A stretch of DNA of 64,000 nt from Streptomyces sp. Act143 (GTDB lineage Bacteria; Actinomycetota; Actinomycetes; Streptomycetales; Streptomycetaceae). The position numbers and the translations under genes are program-made. Shown one piece after another: positions 54,759 through 64,000 of this stretch (position 1 is the stretch's first letter; the number at the start of each line of letters is the position of its first letter). The DNA is taken from positions 390,737 to 454,736 of the forward strand of contig NZ_QFRX01000001.1 in assembly GCF_003143935.1 (NCBI RefSeq). Direction: 5' to 3'. The notes under the pieces are model-generated. The model saw nothing but the letters and a program-made list of their open reading frames with translations, ran no database searches and had not been told where the DNA came from.

Positions 54759-57700
54759 TCACAAGGGAGTTGATGGCAGCGCCGCACGATAGACACCGTC
54801 TGTCCGGGCCAGGACGATAGCAGGTCTCCCACCAGGTCCGAACTGCCGTATCGCACCGTCCGGTTCGATGATCACGATGTCCAATCCGATTTCTCTGGAC
54901 ACCAGTTCGGCGACGATGTCCGTGACGGTGCCGTCGTCCGGGCTCTGCCGCAGCAACCGGTAGCGCTGGGGCAGCGACAGCTCGACCTCCGCCGCGGGCA
55001 GGCTGGTCCCGCCGAGTTCGACGAAGACGCGCTGCTCCGCATTGAGCGCCACGCCGGCCTTCATGAGGTCGGCGGTGGACAGTTCCTGGCGGCCACCGAG
55101 CCAGTCGGGACCGGCGATCAGCGGCGCCTTGTCCGCCGCGTCAGGGGCGGCGAGCCGCTGCTCGACCCAGCGATGCAGTTCGCCAGGTCCGTCCGGAACC
55201 TCGTGGGCGGCGACCGGTGCGGCGTCGCCTTGCGCCAGGCGCGCGGGGTCGGCCCGCAGAGCGTGGACCAGCGCTTCGGCGAACCTGTCGCCGTTTCCCG
55301 GTACTTCGTGCAGGTGCAGCGGCGTCCCGCCGAGGGTGAGCACGCCGCCCTCGCTCCGGACGGGGGCGGGCGGGACGGCGGTCCGGGTCTCGCCGTCGCC
55401 GACCACCGTGGCCGCTGCCCGCAGTCGCGCCAGGGTCGCGGCCGACAGTCCGGCTGTCAGCCGGTGTGCGTCGGCCTCGTCCGCGCCGTGCCTCCGCAGC
55501 AGGCGGGCGAGCCGGTCGCGGGTCTCCCTGTCCTGCGTGGAGAGGGGGGACTGCGGGGTGAGCCGGTCGTGCCGTGCCGGGTGCGGGGCGGCGCCGGTGC
55601 CGGCGGGTGGCGCGGGGATCAGCGCCTCATAGTGGTCACGGCCGTTGTAGTGGACGTACACGACCGGGCCGGTGGCGTCCGGGGAGAGCGGCACGACGGT
55701 GTGGTCCCCGTCGGCGGCCGGCTGCACGAGGACGAGCCGCACGCCCAGCCGGCGGGCCAGCAGCGCGGGCGCGTCGTCGTAGAACGGGGTGTGCCACAGC
55801 GCCGGGGACGCCAGGGAGCGGGCGACCAGCGCGCGGTAGCCGGTGGCCACGAACGTACGGCGGTCTGCCGGGATGTGGGCCTGGGCCTCCGCGGGCAGGG
55901 AGGAGCGGATCCGCCGCCACACCGCGTCCGCCCGTGCGTCGCCCGCGGGAGCGCGCAGCAGGCTCAGCACCTCCGCGCGCAGGGTGCCGGCCTGGGCCTG
56001 CTGGGTCAGCCTCCGGGCCCGGGCCGGATCCGCCTGCCACGGGTCGGCCGTGGCAGCGGGCAGGAGGGCCGTGACGGCTGCCGCCGGGAATCCGGAGAGC
56101 AGTTCGCGTTCCCGCTCGTCGGCCGCCAGGGCCCGCAGGTCCGCCCGGCGCCGGTCGTGCGTCAACTGCCCGGTGATCCGGTCGCGTTGCTCGTCGGTGA
56201 GGTCGGGCGGCCCGTCGCGTCCCAGCAGGTTCTGCAGCGCGGTCGGACCGGGGAGGAGATCCGCGACCAGCGTCTCCACGGGATCCTGCGCGTCGTGCAG
56301 GGCGCGGAAGGCAGCGGCTTCGGCGGAGTTCGTGTACCAGTGGGCGAGGTCGCCCCGCACCCGTGGCAGGTCCGCGGCCGCGCCGGGCGCCTGCCGTGCG
56401 GGGTGCTGGGCCGCCATGCTGTCCAGCACCGCGTGGAACAGACAGTCCCCGTCACCGGGTACCGGGCGCACGGTGAAGGACCGGCCGTCGGCATCGACGG
56501 GGCGTCCGGACCGCACGGGCGGGGCGGGCGGCACCGGCGGGGGGACGGATGCGGAACCGTGGGGCGGCGCGGTCTGTGCCGCGGTCCCGGCATTCCCGGG
56601 TGGCGGCTGCGGAGTCTCCTCCCCCTCCGGCGTATCCCCGCCCCCGGCCGGTACCTGCCGTCCCAGGGGCCGGGTCGGCTGATAGTGGCGGTCGGTGAGG
56701 CTGAGGACCACATGCGGGCGAGCGATGCCGGCGTCGTCGACCAGTCCCTCGAGTCCGTGTCCTGCCGTGGCGCTTGCCGGGTCGAAGTCGTCGAAGGTCC
56801 CGTCGGCCCTGACCACGGTGAGCCGCACACCGAAGGTCCGCGCCGCGAGCATCGGCAGCAGGTCAGCGGCGGAGTGGTTCCAGCCACGCTCCGACTCGGC
56901 GTCGCCGCGCCGCAGGAGCTGGGCGACCGCGAGCCCGGCCCGGGCCTCGGGGCTCAGGTCGGCGGCGTGCGGGATGACGCCGAGGGCGTCGAACTCGCGG
57001 CGGGCCGGGGTGTCCGTGCCCAGATCCAGGCCCGCGTCGCCCACCTCCTGCGCGGTGAAGGAGTCGGTGTCGTCGGGTGTCACGAAAGCCAGCAGATCCA
57101 CGTCGGCCGGGTCGGTCAGCCGGGCGGCCAGCCTGCGGCGCAGCTGCGGGACGGCGTCGGGGCTCGCGGAGTCGATGCCCACTGCGGCGAGCAGTTCGGG
57201 GTCCGCCCCGTCCAGGCCGCGCAGGAGCGCGTGGAAGAAGGCGTCGCCGTCGCGCTCCACCTCGTCGAGCACATGGCTCTGCCGGCCGCCGGGTGCGGTC
57301 AGCACGGTGTGCTCCTCGGTGACGGTCCTGGTGTAGCGGGGCCGCTCGGGGGGCGTGGGCGCGGTCGGCTTGGGCGGCGCCTGGTAGGTCACCTCGGGGG
57401 GTTCCTCAAGACCGTCCAGTTGCCGTCTGCCCTCCGCGGTGGCCGCCAGCCGGTGCCAGCGGGTGAGCTGGTCGGTCTCGGCCCGCACCCGGTGGTATTC
57501 GGCCGCGGCGCTGTCCGCGGCCGTCCGCAGCCGGTCCAGCTCCTGGCGTCGGGCCTCGAAGGCAGCACGGGCCGCCTCAAGGCGTGCGGTCGCCGCGGCC
57601 TCGGCCCGTGCGGGCTGGGCGAGCCGCTGCGCCGCCGCGGTCTGCCGGGTGCGCGCGGCGCTGACCCGGCGGTCGGCGGCAGCGCGCAGGGAGGCAGCGG

Positions 57701-60700
57701 TCCGCCGGGCACGGGCGGCGTCGGCCGGCGGGGCCGGCGGCGTGTTCCCGCCGTCCGCCGCCTGTTCCAGCGCGGCCAGCCGGCCGGCGGCCTCGTCGCG
57801 TTCGCGTCGGGCGGCCCCGACAGCGCGGTCCGCCGCCGTCCGCAGTTCGTCCGCTCGCCGCCGCGCGACGGCGAGGTCGGCGGTGGCCCGCTCCAGGTGG
57901 TCGGGGTCCAGTTCGTTGCCCGGCAGTTCGGCCCAGCCGGGCAGCATGTCCAGCGTCTCCTGCGCCGCGGCCACGAGCGCCGCCGCCGTGGCACGGTCGG
58001 CCGCCGCGGTCTCCCGCACGGCCTTCAGGCGGTTCTCGGCCGTGTCGAGCGCGTCCGCCGCGTTGTCGAGGTCGCGTGCGGCCTCGTGGGCGGTCGCCGC
58101 GTCGCCCTCGGCCCGCTCCAACGCCGTGTCGGCCGCTTCCGCGGCGTCCAGCAGCGGGTTGAGGCGGTTGTTCGCCTCGATCGCCGCGGTCTCAGCCGTA
58201 CGTACCGCGTCGCGCAGGTGGATCGCGCTCCGCCGCTTCTTCCAGTAGGCCTGGTCGGCGTCGACCCACCCCTTGCTCGCCTTGCCCACCGCGTCCCAGG
58301 ACGTGCCGACGGACGCGGGGAAGTTCTCCTCGGTGATCAGCATCAGCTCGCGGGCGACGTCCTCCCGCACCCAGGCGACGACGTACGCCTCGGTCGCCAT
58401 GGCCTGCGGGCCCGGGCGGACGTGGCCGAAGGTCCCGCGCAGGTGGCTCACCGCCTTGGAGTCCTTGAACGTGCGGTGGACGTCGCCGACGCCGACGAAG
58501 ACGGTGGGGATGGCGAACAGGAAGGTCCGCCCGGTCTTCGGCTTGAGGTTCCTGGACGTCAAGTGATCGTCCCCGACCGGCATCCCGTCGCCGTCGAGGG
58601 CGTTGGGGCCGGGGCCGAAGAGCCCGATCTGGTTGAGGCCGACCCCGTTCGGCGAGTCGTACAGGAATCCGCCGCCGAAGCTGCCGCCCTGCGTGTGCTC
58701 CCCGGCCGAGGAGGTGACCGCGTTCTCGCCGTGACGCCGGAGCACCTCAAGCTTCTTGCCGTCGGCGACGGTCAGCAGCAGGGCGCGGCTGAAGTCCGGT
58801 GTGGAGTGCAGGGACAGCTCGCCTTGGTCGGTGCCCAGGAAGGACTTCTCCGTCAGCCCCGCGATCTGGTAGCCCGCGGGCTCCAGGGTGCGCGGGTAGA
58901 AGGAGGTGACCGCCATGTGGCTGGTGCCGTCCTCCAGCGCCTGCGCCGAGCCGGTACCGAGCCGGGTCAGGCCCGTCGTCCGGGTCCTGCGCAGCAGCGC
59001 GGTCAGGGTCGCGGCGTCGGGGCCGTCGGGGGTCTCCAGGGCGGTGAGAGCGAAGCCCGCGTCGTAGGACCTGGTCAGGAGCAGGTCGTTCGCGGCGCGG
59101 ATGTTCTCCGTCCCGATGACGGCCCGCGGGTGGAAGCCGTTCTCGGGGAAGGCGAACGGCCGACGGACACCGTCGCCGTACACGACGGTCGGTTCCCGCC
59201 GCGCCGGGGGAACCGGCGTCGGCCGGGGTGCCCTGGTCAGGGCGGGGTCGGTCCTGGGGTCCGGGGCGGGGAGCGCCTTGCGGGGGCCGGGCGTAACGGC
59301 ACCGGGCGTGGTCCGCTCCGGCGGTGCCGGTTCCATGAGGCTCAGCGGCACGTGTTCGCGCAGGCTCCCTACGCCGTGTTCCTCCACGATCCTGCGTCTG
59401 CCGAGGAAGCGGTCCAGGGCCGTGGTCGTCGCTTCCTGCGCCGTCCGGCCGGAGGGGTGGCCCGGGTGGGGGGTGTCGTCCGCCTCCAAGGTGATGCGCA
59501 TCGCGTACGGCGTGACGATCTCCGCGTGGGGTTCGGTGGAGGCCGCCCGGTAGATCGTGACGGTGGTGGTCGTGTGGCTCGACGACACGCTCTGCTTGTG
59601 GGAGCCGCCTTCGGTGTACGTCGGTCCGGCGCCCGCGACGGACGCGTTGCCGGTGTGCGCCAACTGGCTGGTCTGGAGGGCGAGGTCAGCGCCGGAGGAC
59701 GCCTCCGAGTTCGTCTGGACGGCCTCGATGGCCCGCCGGTTCTCCTCCATCTCCACGCTGTGGTCGAGTCCGTGGAACTCCGGTGTTCCCGCGATGAGTT
59801 CGACCCGCACCCGTACCCATCGGGTGCCGATCCGTACGCTGCCCCAGCCGGAGCCCTTCACCGCGACCAGCGCCGACGGGCCGGAGGTCGTCATCTCCCC
59901 CTTCAGTGCGCGGGTGGCGCGGGCCGTCACCAGTTGCCGGATCTTCTCCCGGCTCGGCTCGTCCAGCCCGAGACCCTCGATCCGCCGTTCGAAGGCGAGC
60001 AACGCGTCCGTCGGGTCCAGGGAGTTCACCGCGTACGTTCCGAACGGGGCGCCGAGCAGCCAGGGTTGCGGCGACCAGAGGTGCCGGGTGTAGCGGGGGA
60101 CCTCGCCGAGTCCGTCGTCGATCAGCCCCATCCGGTAGGCGCTCTTCTCCGGCAGATGTGCGAGCAGGCCGGCGGGGGTCGTCACTTCCGTCCCCGCCGT
60201 TCCGGCCAGGGCCGACGGGACGAGGGAGCTGCCCGCCGCGGCCCGCCCGAGGCGGCCCGTCCCCAGCCGGCTCGTCGTCAGCGCGAACCAGTGCTGCACA
60301 TCACCGGTGACCAGCACCTGGTGGGTGTACCCCTTGCGGTTCATGTCCGCGACGACCGTGCGCACGACGTTGCTGCTGCGGGCGCGCGACAGCGAGACGG
60401 GGTTGGCGACCAGCCCGTACACGCTCAGGAGCCCGTGTCCGGGGGCGCGGGCGGCGTTGTAGCCCAACTGGCCGCCGAAGACGAAGGTGGTGGTGTTGCT
60501 GACCTTGCCGGAGGCCTGGCGGGTGCCGCCGAGGATCATCTCGGTGTCCATGGCCATCGACCCGGTGAGCGGGGTCAGCCCCGACACCGTGGTCACGTAC
60601 CGGAAGGTCCCCCACAGTGCGGCGGCGGGCCCCTTGCCGAGCAGCCCGCTGCCCGCGAGCCCCAGGGGGCCGGAGCTCTGGTCGAAGTGCGCTGTCAGGT

Positions 60701-63700
60701 ACTGGGGGGTGAAGACGCGGGTGATCGCCTCCCGGGTGGGGGCGCCTTCCTCGACCAGCTGCCAGGCGTTGCCGGATGCGCCGCGCAGGACCCGGTCGGC
60801 CTCCGCCACCAACTGCGGTGACAGCACCACGTTCACGAGCACGAACGGGTGCTGGCGCAGCTCACGGAACTGGTCCGTGCCGCGCCCCGCGAGCCGTCCC
60901 GTCCCGGCGCCGCTGTCGTCGGGCAGCACCAGGTCACCCTTGGCCAGGGCGAGGGCGCGGTCGCCGCTCATCGTCACCGGGTCGGGCTCGTCGGTGAGAA
61001 AGGGGTTGAGCGCCCCGTCCGCGTGCGGGTCGGCGGCGGGGGCGTGCTGGACGGGAATGCCGATGACAACGTGCCCCGTCACCGGACCGCCACCCCGCAG
61101 CACCCCCCGTGCGGTCCGGCCGAACAGGAGGTCGGTGGGTTCGTCCAGCACCAGCAGACCCGGCAGCCCGAGGCCGAGGCCGCGGATCAGCCCCCGGGGC
61201 CGCCAGTACCCGCCCAGGGTCGCGGTGAGTGCGAGGTCGTAGCGGTAGAGGTGGGTGGGGTGGTTGCTCACCGACATGGGCTCGTTGATGACGGTCGAGC
61301 CGAAGCCGGTCTCCGCCTCCCGCTGCCATCCCTTGCGCGCGCCGGCCGTCACTCCGAGCGTGTTCCGCGGCAGCCCCGCGTCGTCGACGTCGTTGTCGCG
61401 CCCCGACAGCGTGCCCTCGAACCCCAGGTCGACGCCGCGCCTGGCGCTGGTCTGGCCGTCCATCCGCTCCACGCCCTGGGCGCTGAAGCGCATGCCCTCG
61501 TTGAGGTCCTTGCCCTCGTAGCGGCGTCCGGTCAGCGTGCCGTGCACCCGCACGGTGTAGTAGGTCTGTCCGACGGAACCGGGGTCGGTGAGCCGGATGC
61601 TCAGACCCACCGTGGTCAGCGCCTCCAAACCGGCGGTGACGTTCTGCTGGGACAGCACACCGAGGATCTGAAGGGTGTTCTGGAGGGCCGTGTGGTACTT
61701 CGCGGGGTCCGACCACTGAGCCGGCACGGGCAGGCCCTTCGCCGCGTCGAGGAGCCTGCCGGGGGCACGCCGCATGAGGTCGTGGAAGCGGGCGCGCCAG
61801 CCCTTCGGCAGGTTCAGCTGGTCGAGGGGGACGACCAGTCCCCGGCGCCGGGCGGCGATCGCGTTCACCACGCTGTCGGCGAAGGCGTCGAGCAGCGTGC
61901 GGCCCACCCCGTCCCCCGTGTCGGGCAGTACCCGGGTGCGCAGACCGTCGTCGAAGGTGAACTCCCTCACGCGGTGCATGCCCAGGGTCCGCGGCCGGTC
62001 CACGGTCAGATGGGCCGGGGCGAACGGCACGGCCCCGTGCCGCAGGACGAGCGAGGTGCCGTCGTCCCAGCCGGCCAGCCGCCGCGCCTCGGAGCTGGTC
62101 ATCCGGTCCAGGCTCCAGGTCAGGAACTGGGCGGGCGGTCCGCTGTCGCCGGCCCGGCGCACCCGCACCGACTTCACGACCACGTACAGGGCGGTCCTGG
62201 GGCCCTTGACCTGTCCCGCCGACTTCAGCGACCCTGCGCCGCCGAGGCCCCCCTGCCGGTTGCGCGCGAAGGAGTACTGGGCGTTCGGTCCGAACTGCAG
62301 CCGCAGGTCGAACGGGGCCAGGCCCGGTTCGAAGAAGTTGAAGGCGGGCCCGGCAGCGGCCTGGAGCAGCGCGCTCCTGCCCTGGGCACGGCTGCGTTCG
62401 CTGCGGACCGTGGAGGTGTTGATGTCCCGCATCTCGGCCTTGTCGGTCTCCCCGAAGAGGACGGCGGCACGGGGGATGACCTCCTCGACGACGAAGACGC
62501 CCAGAGGCGACTTGTTCCTGTCGTCGGCGAAGAGCGGCGGGGTGGTGATGCGGCCGCGCGCCATCGTGGCGCTGTGCCGTTGGAAGCTGTCGCCCGAGAA
62601 GAAGGTGTCCAGTTCGTCGTAGGCGGTGCTGCCCGGCAGGGCGCCGATGAGCTGGGCCGCCCAGTCCCGGATCACCGCGACCGGCCCGTAGCCCTCGACC
62701 CGGACGAAGCGGTACTGGGAGTTGCGGTCGAGGTCGATGGACCTCGGGATGCGGCCGGGCTCGGCCACCTTGGTCACGCTGTCGGGGAGGCGCACCTGCA
62801 GCCCGTTACGGACGCCGAACTCGAAGCGTACGGGCACCACTTGGGAGACCTCGGCAGCGTCGTCGGTGACAGTGACGGTGACGCTGCCCGGCCGCGCGCC
62901 GGAGGCCGTGTCGACGTCCGTGTTTGTCTGCGTGTCAGTGTCCGTGTCCGTGTCCGTGACGGCCTGTCCGGCGGTGTCGGTGACCCACACCTCGTAGTGG
63001 AGGTCGTCCAGATAGGTTCGGGAGTCGTCGAGCGTGCGGGTCTCCATCTGGTTCTGGCGCTGGTCCGTCAGCGTGTAGCCGACCTTGTCGATGAAACCGA
63101 ACCGGAAGGCGAGCCGGCCGTAGCCGCCGAAAGCCGCCGCGCCGACGGGTCCGAGCGGCCCGCCGAGGCCGTACTGGGAGTTGGCCTGCATGTTCTTGGT
63201 GAACCCGAAGACGGCGGCGGCCCGGTGCATGCTGTCGATCTTCGAGGCGTGGCCGATGCCGTCGTCGTACGGCGTCCAGTGGCCGTGATGCCGCGTCCTG
63301 ATGTGCAGCACGCGCAGCTTGCCGTCCTCGGTGAGGTACGGGAACGGACGCCCGCGGTCGGTGAGTGACTTCGGTTTCTCCGTGAGCGTCCGGGTGACGT
63401 CAGCCGTGAGCCGATCCGGAGTGCGGGGCCGCACACCGGGCCGGCGCCCCAGCTCGTGCCGGATGCTGGCCACCGCTTGGTCGATGCCGCGGAGGACGAC
63501 GGTGCTCTGCCCGAAGGTGCTGGGGTTGTCGAGCAGTTGACGACGCTCGTCGTCGGTCAGGTCCTGCGGAAGGAGCGCTTCGAGATCGTCGACGTACGCG
63601 GGCATCGTGCGGCCGGCTTCGAGCGCCGCCGGGGTGCGCCGTCCGGCGGGCGGGGCCTGCAGGCCGGGGTCCAGCACGGGAGCGTGCCGGACGGCCGGCG

Positions 63701-64000
63701 AGGTGGCCGTGGGGGCCGGGGCGGGAGTCGTGTCGTCGCTCTTCTCCGCTTCCTCGGACACCGTCGGAGTTCCGGGCAGGTCCAGCGGCAGCTGGACGGC
63801 CTGGGAGCCCTCCCCCTCGGGGGCCATGAACACGCCCCTCGCCCGGTCCGCCACCAAGGTGTAAGGGGCCGTACCGGGGTCGAGTTCGGCAAGCACCTGG
63901 CTCAGGGTGTCGATGTTCTCGACCCGCCCGATCCAGCCGCTGTCCCCTCTCAGATAGGCACCGGACGTCATATGGACGAAGTCGTCGCCGAATCCGGCCC
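54759..64000 (-). CDS. Giant polymorphic-toxin-like protein with coiled coil and three OTU-like modules (partial, N-terminus beyond window)
   Basis: The frame is open to the window edge; 3,080 residues are visible. Numbering here uses the internal Met at 63971. Residues 1-1900 are a beta-rich region with no family I recognise, containing a Thr-Asp run near 350 encoded by a hexanucleotide repeat. Residues about 1905-2190 are an Ala/Arg/Glu-rich coiled coil. Then come three OTU-cysteine-protease-like modules separated by Pro-rich linkers. Module 1 (about 2220-2435) has RDGDAFFHALL with Ala2244 for Cys but keeps a His in DRHYQP. Module 2 (2490-2790) is intact: PGDGDCLFHAVL (Cys2510) and GRDHYEALIP (His2780). 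Module 3 (2875-3070) has PGNGDRFAEALVHAL (Arg2896 for Cys) and DGVYRAALP without the His. OTU proteases cleave ubiquitin-like proteins in eukaryotes and occur in bacterial toxins. No immunity gene is obvious. Confidence 0.8.
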   Translation of the reverse strand, partial: AGFGDDFVHMTSGAYLRGDSGWIGRVENIDTLSQVLAELDPGTAPYTLVADRARGVFMAPEGEGSQAVQLPLDLPGTPTVSEEAEKSDDTTPAPAPTATSPAVRHAPVLDPGLQAPPAGRRTPAALEAGRTMPAYVDDLEALLPQDLTDDERRQLLDNPSTFGQSTVVLRGIDQAVASIRHELGRRPGVRPRTPDRLTADVTRTLTEKPKSLTDRGRPFPYLTEDGKLRVLHIRTRHHGHWTPYDDGIGHASKIDSMHRAAAVFGFTKNMQANSQYGLGGPLGPVGAAAFGGYGRLAFRFGFIDKVGYTLTDQRQNQMETRTLDDSRTYLDDLHYEVWVTDTAGQAVTDTDTDTDTQTNTDVDTASGARPGSVTVTVTDDAAEVSQVVPVRFEFGVRNGLQVRLPDSVTKVAEPGRIPRSIDLDRNSQYRFVRVEGYGPVAVIRDWAAQLIGALPGSTAYDELDTFFSGDSFQRHSATMARGRITTPPLFADDRNKSPLGVFVVEEVIPRAAVLFGETDKAEMRDINTSTVRSERSRAQGRSALLQAAAGPAFNFFEPGLAPFDLRLQFGPNAQYSFARNRQGGLGGAGSLKSAGQVKGPRTALYVVVKSVRVRRAGDSGPPAQFLTWSLDRMTSSEARRLAGWDDGTSLVLRHGAVPFAPAHLTVDRPRTLGMHRVREFTFDDGLRTRVLPDTGDGVGRTLLDAFADSVVNAIAARRRGLVVPLDQLNLPKGWRARFHDLMRRAPGRLLDAAKGLPVPAQWSDPAKYHTALQNTLQILGVLSQQNVTAGLEALTTVGLSIRLTDPGSVGQTYYTVRVHGTLTGRRYEGKDLNEGMRFSAQGVERMDGQTSARRGVDLGFEGTLSGRDNDVDDAGLPRNTLGVTAGARKGWQREAETGFGSTVINEPMSVSNHPTHLYRYDLALTATLGGYWRPRGLIRGLGLGLPGLLVLDEPTDLLFGRTARGVLRGGGPVTGHVVIGIPVQHAPAADPHADGALNPFLTDEPDPVTMSGDRALALAKGDLVLPDDSGAGTGRLAGRGTDQFRELRQHPFVLVNVVLSPQLVAEADRVLRGASGNAWQLVEEGAPTREAITRVFTPQYLTAHFDQSSGPLGLAGSGLLGKGPAAALWGTFRYVTTVSGLTPLTGSMAMDTEMILGGTRQASGKVSNTTTFVFGGQLGYNAARAPGHGLLSVYGLVANPVSLSRARSSNVVRTVVADMNRKGYTHQVLVTGDVQHWFALTTSRLGTGRLGRAAAGSSLVPSALAGTAGTEVTTPAGLLAHLPEKSAYRMGLIDDGLGEVPRYTRHLWSPQPWLLGAPFGTYAVNSLDPTDALLAFERRIEGLGLDEPSREKIRQLVTARATRALKGEMTTSGPSALVAVKGSGWGSVRIGTRWVRVRVELIAGTPEFHGLDHSVEMEENRRAIEAVQTNSEASSGADLALQTSQLAHTGNASVAGAGPTYTEGGSHKQSVSSSHTTTTVTIYRAASTEPHAEIVTPYAMRITLEADDTPHPGHPSGRTAQEATTTALDRFLGRRRIVEEHGVGSLREHVPLSLMEPAPPERTTPGAVTPGPRKALPAPDPRTDPALTRAPRPTPVPPARREPTVVYGDGVRRPFAFPENGFHPRAVIGTENIRAANDLLLTRSYDAGFALTALETPDGPDAATLTALLRRTRTTGLTRLGTGSAQALEDGTSHMAVTSFYPRTLEPAGYQIAGLTEKSFLGTDQGELSLHSTPDFSRALLLTVADGKKLEVLRRHGENAVTSSAGEHTQGGSFGGGFLYDSPNGVGLNQIGLFGPGPNALDGDGMPVGDDHLTSRNLKPKTGRTFLFAIPTVFVGVGDVHRTFKDSKAVSHLRGTFGHVRPGPQAMATEAYVVAWVREDVARELMLITEENFPASVGTSWDAVGKASKGWVDADQAYWKKRRSAIHLRDAVRTAETAAIEANNRLNPLLDAAEAADTALERAEGDAATAHEAARDLDNAADALDTAENRLKAVRETAAADRATAAALVAAAQETLDMLPGWAELPGNELDPDHLERATADLAVARRRADELRTAADRAVGAARRERDEAAGRLAALEQAADGGNTPPAPPADAARARRTAASLRAAADRRVSAARTRQTAAAQRLAQPARAEAAATARLEAARAAFEARRQELDRLRTAADSAAAEYHRVRAETDQLTRWHRLAATAEGRRQLDGLEEPPEVTYQAPPKPTAPTPPERPRYTRTVTEEHTVLTAPGGRQSHVLDEVERDGDAFFHALLRGLDGADPELLAAVGIDSASPDAVPQLRRRLAARLTDPADVDLLAFVTPDDTDSFTAQEVGDAGLDLGTDTPARREFDALGVIPHAADLSPEARAGLAVAQLLRRGDAESERGWNHSAADLLPMLAARTFGVRLTVVRADGTFDDFDPASATAGHGLEGLVDDAGIARPHVVLSLTDRHYQPTRPLGRQVPAGGGDTPEGEETPQPPPGNAGTAAQTAPPHGSASVPPPVPPAPPVRSGRPVDADGRSFTVRPVPGDGDCLFHAVLDSMAAQHPARQAPGAAADLPRVRGDLAHWYTNSAEAAAFRALHDAQDPVETLVADLLPGPTALQNLLGRDGPPDLTDEQRDRITGQLTHDRRRADLRALAADERERELLSGFPAAAVTALLPAATADPWQADPARARRLTQQAQAGTLRAEVLSLLRAPAGDARADAVWRRIRSSLPAEAQAHIPADRRTFVATGYRALVARSLASPALWHTPFYDDAPALLARRLGVRLVLVQPAADGDHTVVPLSPDATGPVVYVHYNGRDHYEALIPAPPAGTGAAPHPARHDRLTPQSPLSTQDRETRDRLARLLRRHGADEADAHRLTAGLSAATLARLRAAATVVGDGETRTAVPPAPVRSEGGVLTLGGTPLHLHEVPGNGDRFAEALVHALRADPARLAQGDAAPVAAHEVPDGPGELHRWVEQRLAAPDAADKAPLIAGPDWLGGRQELSTADLMKAGVALNAEQRVFVELGGTSLPAAEVELSLPQRYRLLRQSPDDGTVTDIVAELVSREIGLDIVIIEPDGAIRQFGPGGRPAIVLARTDGVYRAALPSTPL

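Noticed and set aside
55173..60821. Very long plus-strand open frame of 1,882 codons opposite the giant gene
   Set aside because: Its sequence has no protein-like pattern, and the opposite strand carries the OTU and coiled-coil motifs with normal codon bias. It results from the absence of A/T-rich stops in GC-rich DNA.
60849..63368. Plus-strand open frame of 839 codons opposite the N-terminal part of the giant gene
   Set aside because: Same reason as above; it mirrors the third-position bias of the true gene.
49071..64000. Umbrella toxin (UmbA/B/C) or classical T7SS polymorphic toxin locus
   Set aside because: No ALF repeats, secreted trypsin-like lectin, WXG100 protein or ESX gene is visible in the window, so I did not assign it to either system.

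Overview
The window looks like a piece of a Streptomyces chromosome. GC content is very high with strong third-position GC bias, GTG starts are common, and there is a complete type II polyketide spore-pigment (whiE-like) cluster. There is also a probable mycothiol-dependent enzyme, an IdeR/DmdR-type iron box, sugar ABC importers that lack their own ATPase (as in streptomycetes that share one MsiK-type ATPase), and a rare TTA codon in a regulator. I saw no rRNA, tRNA or CRISPR array.

Layout. 1-6.6 kb: the C-terminal end of a secreted carbohydrate-active protein, a small PASTA membrane protein, a phosphoribosyltransferase/hydrolase fusion whose hydrolase half has lost two catalytic residues, and a sugar ABC importer operon. 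6.9-20.7 kb: mixed accessory genes (membrane protein, HTH protein, MFS exporter beside a transposase relic, maleylpyruvate-isomerase-type enzyme, two divergent glycosyltransferases, DUF2071 protein and SDR, and two dihydrofolate-reductase-like proteins flanking a LysR regulator). 20.9-29.6 kb: spore-pigment cluster on the minus strand (SchA/CurD-like protein, cupin, KS-alpha, chain length factor, ACP, aromatase, cyclase), with its FAD hydroxylase separated from the rest by a class F-type sortase gene and a putative sortase substrate. 29.8-35.2 kb: a methyltransferase-NUDIX fusion and an iron-siderophore uptake operon under an iron box.

35.5-41 kb: a CBM20-only secreted protein, a GntR regulator with octamer operator arrays on both sides of its promoter region, a deletion scar joining a truncated CBM3 gene to the 3' end of a peptidase E gene, a GyrB-like ATPase-domain protein, a small secreted protein and an ArsR-type regulator whose second codon is TTA. 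41-49 kb: a LacI regulator, GH2 glycosidase, sugar ABC importer and secreted GH43 enzyme, tied together by two identical TTACATCGATGTAA palindromes; this is a self-contained glycan-utilisation locus.

49-64 kb is the most unusual part. It is a minus-strand cassette consisting of a giant protein (more than 3,070 residues, running off the window end) with a long coiled coil and three consecutive OTU-protease-like modules, of which only the middle one keeps the catalytic Cys and His; a 949-residue protein with an ADP-ribosyltransferase-fold-like C-terminus; and two similarly built single-pass membrane proteins carrying a ricin-type and a bulb-type lectin domain outside the cell. I read it as a candidate polymorphic-toxin or effector-like locus. 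That reading is inference and is spelled out in the findings.
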